Positions 7,292 through 15,009 of a stretch of DNA of 42,851 nt are shown one piece after another. The notes under the pieces are model-generated. The model saw nothing but the letters and a program-made list of their open reading frames with translations. It did no database searches and was not told where the DNA came from. How positions within the stretch are numbered: the first letter of the stretch is position 1; each line of letters starts with the position of its first letter. Location: assembly GCA_030725785.1 (NCBI GenBank), contig JANRFB010000074.1, forward strand, positions 1 through 42,851, written 5' to 3'. Source of the stretch: Solirubrobacteraceae bacterium (GTDB lineage Bacteria; Actinomycetota; Thermoleophilia; Solirubrobacterales; Solirubrobacteraceae). The position numbers were made by a program, and so were the translations under genes.

Positions 7292-7942
7292 TTAGCTCTG
7301 TCCAATCAGTTGTTCGATTAGGGCAATGTCGTCGGCGTCCGTTTCGCCACGCTCGGGATGCCACATCAGCGCGACCTGGGGGAGCGTCGAGTGAAAGATC
7401 GCTTCGACGGTGCCGTCGGGGGCAGTCGCCGCCAGCTCCCAGCCAGCGGGAACTGCGCTCTGCTCGGCGCCCCAGTTGTGGAACGAGTTGACGCTTCGCC
7501 CGTCGCGGATAGGCCAATTGGTGGCCGCGGGATGCACCGTGATCGCGTGATCCTGCGCGACGTGGCCTTCGACAGGAACGAGACTGCCGCCGCCGCTGTC
7601 AACGATCAGCTGAAGGCCGCGGCAGACCGCCAGAAGCGGGATCGCCCGCTCGCTCGCCTGCGCCAGCAGCAGCGCTTCGGTGCGGTCTCGCTCCGGCGCT
7701 GCGTCCGGCCCATCGACGAGGTGGGCGAGGTCGTTTCCGCCGGTTAAGACGATCAAAGCCGGGTCGGCCGCGACGAGCCATGCGGCAGGGTCGGCGAGAG
7801 TGTTCGGCATCGGCAAGGCGGTGAGGCCAAGCGATTCCAGCAGCGCAGCCCAACGCTGGTCGAGCGCGTCACGGCGCTCATCGCGATCGGCAAAAACTTC
7901 TACCCGTTGGCTGATTACGGCCCGTTTAGCGGCGCCGCTCAT
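7292..7942 (-). CDS. Class I glutamine amidohydrolase (gamma-glutamyl-CDP-amidate hydrolase-like)
   Basis: A 216-residue class I glutamine-amidotransferase/peptidase C26 domain. The nucleophile is Cys107 in LLAVCRGLQL, and the His-Glu pair is His195/Glu197 in MWHPERG. It has TGGNDL (67-72), the oxyanion region typical of gamma-glutamyl hydrolases, and NSFHNWG. There is no synthase partner domain, so it hydrolyses a gamma-glutamyl amide rather than feeding ammonia to another enzyme. The Campylobacter homologue type, Cj1417, releases glutamate from CDP-L-glutamine to give cytidine diphosphoramidate. Its start overlaps the end of the kinase fusion by four bases (ATGA). A gamma-glutamyl-GABA hydrolase is the generic alternative, but there is no polyamine gene nearby. 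Confidence 0.88.
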   Translation of the reverse strand: MSGAAKRAVISQRVEVFADRDERRDALDQRWAALLESLGLTALPMPNTLADPAAWLVAADPALIVLTGGNDLAHLVDGPDAAPERDRTEALLLAQASERAIPLLAVCRGLQLIVDSGGGSLVPVEGHVAQDHAITVHPAATNWPIRDGRSVNSFHNWGAEQSAVPAGWELAATAPDGTVEAIFHSTLPQVALMWHPERGETDADDIALIEQLIGQS

Positions 7943-10900
7943 CCGAGAATCTCGATCGTTCGGCTCGAGCAGTCAAGGCTGACGACCGTTGCCGAAGCGA
8001 GCGCATTGAAGCGCGTCTCGCCGACGCCGATGGCTGCCGGTAGGCCAAGCTCGGCGGCGCGGACCGCCATGTGCGAGTTGGCGCCGCCGTACATCGTGAT
8101 CAGGCCAGCGATGTTGCGCGCCAGCATCCAGTCATAGCCGGGGTCGGCAGTTGGGATCAGCACCAGCTTGCCGGCAACGTCGACCGTCGGGCTTTCGGGA
8201 GCCACGACTACCTCGGCTTGGACCGCGCCGCTGGTCACGAAGTTGGGCTCCGCGTCATCCTGCTCAAAACAGCTGACGTCGCTGCCGGCGCTGAGCTGGC
8301 CAGGCAGGCATACGGCTTGGCTGAGCAGATGCAGTTCAACCCCCTCGTCGGAGCGGCTGAGCAGGAAGTCGCGCGGGTCGGCCAGCACTTCACGGCATCG
8401 TAAGAGATCCTCGACCGCGACGTGAGCGAGCTCGCCGCGAGTCACGCCGAGGCTTTCGCCGTAGTCAGCGATCGCTTCCAGAGCTAGGCTGAGCGCTCGC
8501 GTAAAGACGAACTTGCCTTCTTCGCGCCCGGAGATCGCGGCCCGCGCGAAGTGATCAAATCCCTCTGCGTCAACGGGCAATCCCAACTCTTCGAGCGCTG
8601 ATGTAATTGCCGCCGCACTCTGCGGCTGCCATTCGAACTTCGTAGCTGCCGGCGGCTCGCTTGCGCGCTCGACGATCGGGCCGAGATACTCGTCAGCGGC
8701 GCCGGCATACCAAGGCGAAGTTATGTCGTAGGTGCCGGGGCGCAAGTGGCCGTAACGGGCGATCAGCTCTTCCCAGCTAAGGCTTCCCTGCTTGACGGCC
8801 CAAGCATCGTTTCGCAAGCGCCCAAGCACGGTTTCTACCGAGGCCAGGAAGCGGTCGGCCTCATCTGCCGGCAGGGCGCCGCCCGCTACCAGCGATCGCA
8901 GCAGGCTCGTGGCGACGAAGCCGGCACGGGCGAGGTGGGCGAAGACCGGCGTGCCGGTCCGCCGTGCCGCGTCGAGCTGCGCAGCAGCGCGCTCGAGCGG
9001 CGGCAGCCCCGAGGCTTCAATCTCGTCGATCGCCGCCGCTAGCCCCGGCAGCACGGCGAGGTCATCGTCGATGCGCGCAATGCCGGCGGCTGTGATCTCA
9101 CGCAGAGCATTCTCTAGCGCCTCAACGTCCTCGCCGCTGAGCCCTGAATCCAGTAGCCGCTGGGAGCTCGGCGCAAAGTCCGGAGTGAGGCAGGTGAACA
9201 GAATGTCGAACTCAACCTTGTCGTGGAGCTCGGGCTTTGCTGCCAGCTGAGCGAGATAGGCGTCAACCAATCGCTCGGCAAGCTCGTCGGGCAGCGAGGC
9301 CGGAATGAAAGAGTTGAAGCTGGCGCGCACATCTACATAGGGGTGGCCGGCAACGTCGAAGAGCAGCGCGCACGGGCGCACGTCGCGGTAGCCGTACTCG
9401 GCACGCTGCTGGGCCCAGACCTCGTCGGTGACGAGGTAGCGGTAGAGGCTGGCGGCGAGCTGCTTTGGCGTCGTGCCGATGATCTCGGCTGGGTTCCAGT
9501 CGCTCATCACGCTGAAGTGCGCGCTGGCGCCGAGGATCGTCGGGCCCGGCGCGCTGCGAGCACTAAGCGACTCGCGCGTCTGCACAATCACCTCGTCAAC
9601 GTCGGTGTCGGCGACCGCCGCCGGGCTGTGCGCCATCACGATCGGGCGCGCCTGCAGGATGTGCGTCTGCTCGCCGCAGACGGCAAATTCGATGTCGAGA
9701 GCGTCGTGGCCGATCAAGCGCTCAATCCTGCGCACCGTGTCGAGCACGCCGGCCAGTGCGGCGGGAACGCTGGCCGGAGTGGTGCTGCTGCGGTGAACTA
9801 CCAGCGTTCGCACGTCGCGGCCGGCTGTGACGGCGTCGGTCTCCTGCGAATCGTCGTCGTAGTTGATCACGTAGTAGGGAGCGCCGGTGGCGTGCGTGCG
9901 CGTCATCACGACGCCGCTCATCACAACGCCGGTCAGCATTTCCTGAACCAGGACTTGATCATCCTCGGCGGCCGTACCGTAGGAGGCGAGAACCTCGCTG
10001 ATTGCTTCCGTCAAAGCCTGATCGGTTGGCGCGACGTCGAGGATGCTGGTGTAGCGGCCAGCGCCGGACTCAAGCCAGCCGTCCTCAGAGCGGGCGCTGC
10101 TGCGCACGATCAGCGTCTCGCCCGGAAGTTCGGCCAGAATCTGCTCGGTGATCGCCGCCGGCTCGCTCGCCCACCGTGCGGCCGTAAATGAGACCTGCGC
10201 GCCGATCACGCCGCCGTGATTCATCGGCCGCAGCCGCTCGAGCGATTCGGCCTTGGTGCCAAGAATGAAGCGGGCTAGATCCTGCTTGGCGTCGAGCTCG
10301 GCCCAGTCACCTTCTAGGTCAACTGCGCCTACCTCGAGCCCGGCACCGAGGCAGAGCGCGACGATGTCAGGGAGCGTGGCCTTCTCGGTCAGGCGACCAT
10401 CGGCCAGTGCCGCGGTTACGAGCTGCACGGCCTCGGGATCGAAGCGGACTATTCCGGCGAGCTCTGCATTTGCCGCGGCGGTCGTCAGCTCACGGCCGAT
10501 TCCCTGGACTGCGGCGCCGTCAAAGAGGACCTTCTCGGCGTGGTCGAGGTCGGCCGGTGAGCGGTCGCTGTAGCGGCTGCGCCAGTGCGAATCGACTGCA
10601 ACGGCAAGCTGGCCTGGCGCGTCACGCAGCGCGGCAACCGACTGCGGGCGAAGGATCACGTCTGAATAAACGACATAGGTTTGCCTCTCGGCGTCGAGCC
10701 CGGCGAGGCTGAGCGAACCTGCCGGGCCGCTGTGCTGCCAGTCCGGGTTGAGCACGATCTGCACCTCCGGGTAGCGCTGGAGTACCTCCTCGGCTCGGTA
10801 ACCCCCTACGAAACGGACCTCAACCTCGTCGAGTGCTGCGAGTGCGGCAAGCGTCCAGTCGAGAACGCGCCCGTGTTCGGGAATATCAACGACTGCTGAT

Positions 10901-10971
10901 GGAAGACCGCCCCAGACTGCGCGACCAGCGCCGAGGATCACCGCGAGCGGCGGTTTATTCGCGCTAGACAC
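7939..10971 (-). CDS. Nucleotidyltransferase-like domain fused to an L-glutamine-kinase-like (PEP-synthase-related) enzyme
   Basis: A 1010-residue protein, first gene of the operon. Residues about 5-245 are a nucleotidyltransferase-like domain (VILGAGR, NPDWQHSGPAGSL, YSD, and WAELDAKQDL at its end), a degenerate relative of the LicC branch. About 255-445 are a PEP-synthase-type ATP-grasp domain, with IVRSSARSED near 288-297 and HILQARPI at its end. About 480-930 are a middle region of unclear fold. The last about 80 residues are a phospho-histidine domain with GGANSHMAVRAAELG, His967 being the phosphate carrier. The PEP/pyruvate barrel is absent, as in Campylobacter Cj1418, which phosphorylates the amide of L-glutamine using ATP and releases AMP and phosphate. 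The start is GTG 10971, set by TACGAT six bases upstream. The substrate is inferred from neighbours. Confidence 0.82.
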   Translation of the reverse strand: MSSANKPPLAVILGAGRAVWGGLPSAVVDIPEHGRVLDWTLAALAALDEVEVRFVGGYRAEEVLQRYPEVQIVLNPDWQHSGPAGSLSLAGLDAERQTYVVYSDVILRPQSVAALRDAPGQLAVAVDSHWRSRYSDRSPADLDHAEKVLFDGAAVQGIGRELTTAAANAELAGIVRFDPEAVQLVTAALADGRLTEKATLPDIVALCLGAGLEVGAVDLEGDWAELDAKQDLARFILGTKAESLERLRPMNHGGVIGAQVSFTAARWASEPAAITEQILAELPGETLIVRSSARSEDGWLESGAGRYTSILDVAPTDQALTEAISEVLASYGTAAEDDQVLVQEMLTGVVMSGVVMTRTHATGAPYYVINYDDDSQETDAVTAGRDVRTLVVHRSSTTPASVPAALAGVLDTVRRIERLIGHDALDIEFAVCGEQTHILQARPIVMAHSPAAVADTDVDEVIVQTRESLSARSAPGPTILGASAHFSVMSDWNPAEIIGTTPKQLAASLYRYLVTDEVWAQQRAEYGYRDVRPCALLFDVAGHPYVDVRASFNSFIPASLPDELAERLVDAYLAQLAAKPELHDKVEFDILFTCLTPDFAPSSQRLLDSGLSGEDVEALENALREITAAGIARIDDDLAVLPGLAAAIDEIEASGLPPLERAAAQLDAARRTGTPVFAHLARAGFVATSLLRSLVAGGALPADEADRFLASVETVLGRLRNDAWAVKQGSLSWEELIARYGHLRPGTYDITSPWYAGAADEYLGPIVERASEPPAATKFEWQPQSAAAITSALEELGLPVDAEGFDHFARAAISGREEGKFVFTRALSLALEAIADYGESLGVTRGELAHVAVEDLLRCREVLADPRDFLLSRSDEGVELHLLSQAVCLPGQLSAGSDVSCFEQDDAEPNFVTSGAVQAEVVVAPESPTVDVAGKLVLIPTADPGYDWMLARNIAGLITMYGGANSHMAVRAAELGLPAAIGVGETRFNALASATVVSLDCSSRTIEILG

Positions 10972-10977
10972 GCCGGA

Positions 10978-10983
10978 ATCGTA
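10978..10983 (-). promoter_or_regulatory. Predicted -10 box of the 4002-10971 operon
   Basis: Minus-strand TACGAT with six bases to the GTG at 10971. It gives a leaderless start for the first operon gene and argues against a longer N-terminus. It is the only promoter-like site seen before the six-gene run, since the internal gaps are eight bases or less. Confidence 0.5.
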
Positions 10984-11036
10984 GCGGCCGCGCGCCATGG
11001 CGCTGGGCACCCGCTCCCGGCCCTGGCAACGCCGCT

Positions 11037-11085
11037 CGCGCAATTTGTTGCCGATTTGGAACAAGCTCCAATCGGCACTTGCGCG
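11037..11085. promoter_or_regulatory. Long imperfect inverted repeat between divergent genes
   Basis: The outer arms CGCGCAA (11037-11043) and TTGCGCG (11079-11085) match exactly. The inner arms at 11050-11060 and 11067-11076 match except for one extra T, around a six-base loop. It lies between the operon's start codon (10971) and the M23-like gene (11127) and upstream of both predicted -10 boxes, so it could be a shared operator or cruciform. No T-run follows it, so it is not a typical terminator. Confidence 0.5.
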
Positions 11086-11112
11086 ATCGCCGCAAAGTCG
11101 ACCTACCGAACT

Positions 11113-11118
11113 TAATCT
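11113..11118 (+). promoter_or_regulatory. Predicted -10 box of the M23-like gene
   Basis: TAATCT with eight bases to the ATG at 11127. It supports this start over an in-frame ATG at 11079, which would put extra residues before the signal peptide. Confidence 0.45.
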
Positions 11119-11126
11119 CGGCGCCG

Positions 11127-11828
11127 ATGCCAGCTTTGATTATTCGATCGGTCGCGCTTTCGGCGGTTGCTTTGATCGCCGGCCCGATCGCGGCCGAGGC
11201 GGCGCCGTGGCAATGGCCGCTTGAGCAGGGTCGCGTGGCGCAGCGCTTTGATTTCACGCGTGGCGATCGCTTTCGCGCCGGTGCGCATCGAACCCTCACG
11301 CTAAGAGGCGCCCCTGGCGCCAAGGTGCGGGCCGTCTGCAGCGGCGTCGTCAGCTTCGCCGGAAGGCTGCCTGACGGGCGCCGCGGTGTCACGCTGCGCT
11401 GCGGCAATCTGGCTGCAACTCAGCTTGGCCTGCTGCGCTTCGACGTCAGGCGGGGCGAGGCAGTAGTCGCGGGCCGCCAGCTTGGCTCGCTTGGTCCGGG
11501 TCGGCTGCTCAGTGTTGGTGCCCGCCGCTGGAGCGACCGCGATGGCTATCGCGACCCGCTGGCACTCTTCGGGGCACCGCCTGACGGCTTGGCGCCCGCA
11601 CCACTGGCGCCGCGCGGGCGCCAAGCCCCGCCGCCGCGAGCGACCCGTCGCGCATCCTCGCGCGCTGGAGACGGGGCCCAGCCGGCTGCCCCTTGGCTGC
11701 TGGGCGCGGCCTGGCTAGGGCTTGGCATCAGCGGCGCGGCGATCGGCGCTGGGATTGCGCTGAGCGGGCGCCGCGCGCGCCTCAAAGCTTCAGCGCCGGC
11801 GGCGCCTCTGGCTCAGCGCCTGCGCTGA
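11127..11828 (+). CDS. Degenerate M23/LytM-like membrane protein
   Basis: A 233-residue exported protein: signal peptide about 1-25 (ending near AAEAAPWQW), a beta-rich domain about 28-150, a Pro/Arg-rich linker, and a C-terminal membrane helix about 188-214. The domain follows the M23 peptidase order, with WPLEQGRVAQRFDF, then AGAHRTLTL, GAKVRAVCSGVVSFAG and GRRGVTLRCG, but the zinc ligands are missing: the HxxxD site reads HRTLT and the HxH site is absent. It is therefore probably a non-catalytic LytM factor that binds wall or partners, as EnvC-type proteins do. It is divergent from the polymer operon and directly upstream of metG. The family assignment rests on pattern, not on catalytic residues. 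Confidence 0.6.
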   Translation: MPALIIRSVALSAVALIAGPIAAEAAPWQWPLEQGRVAQRFDFTRGDRFRAGAHRTLTLRGAPGAKVRAVCSGVVSFAGRLPDGRRGVTLRCGNLAATQLGLLRFDVRRGEAVVAGRQLGSLGPGRLLSVGARRWSDRDGYRDPLALFGAPPDGLAPAPLAPRGRQAPPPRATRRASSRAGDGAQPAAPWLLGAAWLGLGISGAAIGAGIALSGRRARLKASAPAAPLAQRLR

Positions 11829-11864
11829 TCTGGCTGCGACCTCGCCGCGTGCCTGTGCGCCCGC

Positions 11865-11870
11865 TAGCGT
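11865..11870 (+). promoter_or_regulatory. Predicted -10 box of metG
   Basis: TAGCGT with eight bases to the ATG at 11879, consistent with a leaderless metG transcript. Confidence 0.5.
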
Positions 11871-11878
11871 TCAGCGCG

Positions 11879-13399
11879 ATGGCTCGGCCCGCTTTCTACG
11901 TAACCACTCCGATCTACTACGTCAACGCTGCCCCGCACCTAGGGCATGCCTATACGTCGATCGCGGCCGACGTGTTAGCCCGCCATCACCGCCAGCGTGG
12001 CGATGAGGTCTTCTTTCTGACCGGCACCGACGAGCACGGTGAGCCGGTCGCGCTGGCCGCCGCCGCAGAGGGGGTTGAGCCGCAAGCGCTGGCCGACCAG
12101 AATGCCGAGCGTTTCCGCGCGCTGATGCCGCAACTTGAGGCAAGCAACGACTTCTTCATCCGCACCAGCGACGAGCAGCACGTAGCGGCCGTGCAAGAGA
12201 TCCTCGAACGGGTGAAGGCGAATGGCTACGTCTTTGAAGGAACTTACGAGGGCTGGTACTGCCCGCGATGCGCCGACTTCAAGACGGCGCAGGAAGTCGC
12301 CGAAGGGAACACCTGCCCGATTCACAACATCGAGCTCACTCGTGAGAACGAACAGAACTGGTTCTTCCAGCTGTCGGCTTTTCAGGAGCGGCTCGAAGAG
12401 CTGTTCGATGGGCAGCCGGATTTTGTTCAACCGAAGACGCGCTACAACGAGGCCCGCTCATTCCTCGCCGGCGGACTTCAGGACGTCTCGCTATCTCGCC
12501 GCGGAATCGATTGGGGTATTCCCGTGCCATGGGACACCGACCAGACCATCTACGTCTGGTGGGACGCGCTTCTTAACTACTACACAGCATTGACCTACGC
12601 CAAGCCGGGCGAGGATTTGGCTGCGCGTTTCTGGCCAGCCAACTACCAATTGATCGGCAAAGACATCCTCAAGTTCCACGCGATCTACTGGCCGGCGCTG
12701 CTGATGGCCGCCGACCTTCCGGTTCCCCGCCATCTCTTCGTCCACGGCTTCCTGCTGATGGACGGCGAGAAGATGAGCAAGTCGTTGGGCAACGTGCTCG
12801 ACCCGTTCGCGGTGATCGAGCGCTACGGCGCTGACGCGCTCCGCTTCTACCTGCTGCGCGACGTGCCGTTCGGCTCCGACGGTTCGGTCTCAGCCGCAGC
12901 CTTTGAGGCTCGCTACGAGAACGAGCTAGCCAACGAGTACGGCAACCTGGCGGCGCGGACGATCGCGATGGTCCACCGCTACCGCGATGGCATCGTCCCG
13001 GCGGCGCCGCTCGACGCCAAACTGGCGAGCGACTTTGAAGGTTTGCCGGAGCAGGTAGCGGAGCTGATCGACAAGGCCGAAGTGACGCAGGCTCTCGAGA
13101 CGATTTGGGAGCGCGTCCGTCGCTGCAACCAGTACGTCGAGGAGCGCGCGCCTTGGACGCTTGCCAAGGATGACGCCACCAGCGACGAGCTTGACGTTGT
13201 GCTGGCGACTCTCTGCGAGGCGCTGCGCACACTGACCGTGCTGCTGGCGCCATGGCTTCCGGCCAGCGCCGCGAAGCTGCTCGCCGCGCTGGGCGCAGGC
13301 GACGATAGCTACGCCGCCGCCGCCTTTGGCAGTGGTTCGCTGGCGGCGATTGAGAAGATTGAGCCAATGTTCCCGAAAGACCCAGATCATGCGAGCTAA
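11879..13399 (+). CDS. metG: Methionyl-tRNA synthetase
   Basis: A 506-residue class I synthetase that charges initiator and elongator tRNA-Met. PHLGHAY (19-25) is the HIGH motif and KMSKS is at 298-302. A zinc-knuckle region with YCPRCADF and NTCPIHN is visible near 125-150, and the anticodon-binding helical domain follows. The protein ends after this domain, without the C-terminal EMAP-like dimerisation domain found in longer bacterial enzymes. The ATG at 11879 begins MARPAFYVTTPIYYVN, the family's usual N-terminus. tatD, rsmA and ispE follow on the same strand with gaps of nine bases or overlaps, a common actinobacterial order. Confidence 0.97.
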   Translation: MARPAFYVTTPIYYVNAAPHLGHAYTSIAADVLARHHRQRGDEVFFLTGTDEHGEPVALAAAAEGVEPQALADQNAERFRALMPQLEASNDFFIRTSDEQHVAAVQEILERVKANGYVFEGTYEGWYCPRCADFKTAQEVAEGNTCPIHNIELTRENEQNWFFQLSAFQERLEELFDGQPDFVQPKTRYNEARSFLAGGLQDVSLSRRGIDWGIPVPWDTDQTIYVWWDALLNYYTALTYAKPGEDLAARFWPANYQLIGKDILKFHAIYWPALLMAADLPVPRHLFVHGFLLMDGEKMSKSLGNVLDPFAVIERYGADALRFYLLRDVPFGSDGSVSAAAFEARYENELANEYGNLAARTIAMVHRYRDGIVPAAPLDAKLASDFEGLPEQVAELIDKAEVTQALETIWERVRRCNQYVEERAPWTLAKDDATSDELDVVLATLCEALRTLTVLLAPWLPASAAKLLAALGAGDDSYAAAAFGSGSLAAIEKIEPMFPKDPDHAS

Positions 13400-13408
13400 A
13401 CGGCAGCG

Positions 13409-14158
13409 ATGATCGACAGTCATACCCATCTCGATTTGTGCGAGGCCCCGAACGCCGAGCTCGTCGCCGAGGCGCTGGAAGTCGGCGTGACGAAGATCCT
13501 CACTGTCGGCACCGATGCGGCCAGCTCGCGCGGCGCCCTGGCCGCCGCAGCTGAGTTTGATTCCGTCTTTGCTGCCGTCGGCCACCACCCAAACAATGCG
13601 ACCGGTTTTTCCGGCGCAGATCGCGCCGAGCTGCGCGAGCTGGCCGCCGACCCACTCTGCCACGCCGTCGGTGAAACCGGCTTCGACCAGTACCGCGAAG
13701 GAGCGCCACTCGAGGATCAGCGGCTCGCCTTCGAAGCGCAGATTGAGATCGCTGGCGAGCTTGGCAAGCCGCTGATCATCCACACCCGTGACGCCGACGA
13801 TCTATCGATCGAGATGCTGCGCCAGCGCGCTAAAGGTGTCCGCGTGATTCTGCACTGCTTCACGATGCCGACGCGGCTTCAGGAGTGTGTTGCTGAAGGT
13901 TGGTGGATCTCATTCGCAGGCAACGTCACCTACCCAAAGGCGAGCGAACTTGCCGCCGCCGCCGCGCTTGTGCCAGACGATCGCTTACTGGTTGAGACCG
14001 ACGCGCCTTACCTGACGCCGCAACTGCACCGCCGCGAACGCAATACGCCCGCGCGCGTTGTTCACACGGCCGAGTTTGTAGCTGAGCAGCGAGGCGTAGA
14101 TTACGCCAGCCTCGATCGCTTGGTTGAGCGCAACGCGGCCGATCTGTTCGGTTGGTGA
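13409..14158 (+). CDS. tatD: TatD family metal-dependent DNase
   Basis: A 249-residue TIM-barrel hydrolase of the TatD/YcfH type, with 3'-5' DNA exonuclease activity in studied members. Metal ligands are visible in IDSHTHLD (residues 2-9), GETGFDQY, IIHTRDA, LHCFTM and VETDAPYLTPQ. The length is typical for the family. It follows metG by nine bases and overlaps rsmA by four (GTGA). Leu193 is encoded by the rare codon TTA. Confidence 0.95.
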   Translation: MIDSHTHLDLCEAPNAELVAEALEVGVTKILTVGTDAASSRGALAAAAEFDSVFAAVGHHPNNATGFSGADRAELRELAADPLCHAVGETGFDQYREGAPLEDQRLAFEAQIEIAGELGKPLIIHTRDADDLSIEMLRQRAKGVRVILHCFTMPTRLQECVAEGWWISFAGNVTYPKASELAAAAALVPDDRLLVETDAPYLTPQLHRRERNTPARVVHTAEFVAEQRGVDYASLDRLVERNAADLFGW

Positions 14159-15009
14159 GTGCCGTGGTCGCCGAGACAGACGGTGAGCTGCCGGTTCAGC
14201 CGAGTCTGCGCAGGATCCGCGAATTCAACGTTCGCCCCAAGCACGACCTTGGCCAGAACTTCCTGATTGACTCCAACATTCTTGGCGTGATCGACCGCCT
14301 CGCTGAGCTCGGGCCGGATGATGTCGTGCTCGAGATCGGCGGAGGGCTTGGCGTGTTGAGCGAGCACCTCGCGCCGCTCTGCGGCCATCTCCATGTGATC
14401 GAGCTCGACCGAGCGCTGGTGCCGGCGCTTGAGGATGCACTTTCTTCGCGCCCCAATACGACGCTTCACATCGGCGACGCGATGGTCTTCGATCTAGTCG
14501 AGCTGAGTCCGTCGCCTACAAAAATCGTCGCCAACCTGCCTTATGGAATTGCGGCGACGGTGATTCTGCGCAGTGTCGAGCTGCTGCCGCAGGTGACGCG
14601 CTGGGTTGCAATGGTTCAGCGCGAGGTTGGCGAACGTTTCGCTGCCAGCCCGGGCGAGAAGGCTTACGGCGCGCCATCGGTGATCGCGCAGCTCAGCTGC
14701 GAGGTGCGTGTCGCGCGGGCGATCTCGCGCAACGTATTCCACCCGGTTCCAAACGTCGATTCGGTTTTGATCACGCTCGATCGAACCGGCCCGCCGCCGG
14801 CAGATGAGCTGCGCAAGCTCGTCCGAGCTGCTTTCGCGCACCGCCGCAAGGCGCTGCCGCGTTCTCTGGCAACGGCTGGCTTCGGCGGCAACGACATCCG
14901 TGAGCGCGCCCGCGCTGCGCTTGGGGAGCTCGGGCTTGCGCTCGACGTGCGCGCTGAGCGGCTCTCCCCCGACCAGTTCCGCGCGCTGCTGGAAGAGCTT
15001 CAGCGATGA
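14155..15009 (+). CDS. rsmA: 16S rRNA dimethyladenosine transferase RsmA (KsgA)
   Basis: A 284-residue SAM-dependent enzyme that dimethylates A1518 and A1519 near the 3' end of 16S rRNA during 30S maturation. It has HDLGQNFLID, the SAM loop VLEIGGGLGVLSEHL, the acidic VIELDRAL, and the adenine-binding motif NLPYGIAA followed by VQREVGERFAASPG. NVFHPVPNVDS and FAHRRKALPRSL mark the C-terminal half. The GTG at 14155 overlaps the tatD stop; TTG 14152 and GTG 14164 are alternatives. Its stop overlaps the start of ispE (ATGA). Confidence 0.96.
   Translation: MSAVVAETDGELPVQPSLRRIREFNVRPKHDLGQNFLIDSNILGVIDRLAELGPDDVVLEIGGGLGVLSEHLAPLCGHLHVIELDRALVPALEDALSSRPNTTLHIGDAMVFDLVELSPSPTKIVANLPYGIAATVILRSVELLPQVTRWVAMVQREVGERFAASPGEKAYGAPSVIAQLSCEVRVARAISRNVFHPVPNVDSVLITLDRTGPPPADELRKLVRAAFAHRRKALPRSLATAGFGGNDIRERARAALGELGLALDVRAERLSPDQFRALLEELQR

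Noticed and set aside
7939-10971. Gluconeogenic PEP synthase or pyruvate phosphate dikinase
   Set aside because: The ATP-grasp and phospho-His domains are present, but the PEP/pyruvate-binding barrel is not recognisable, and neighbours point to CDP-amidate chemistry.
11693-11878. N-terminal extension of metG
   Set aside because: It lies within the M23-like gene in another frame and adds residues unknown in MetRS; TAGCGT marks the start at 11879.
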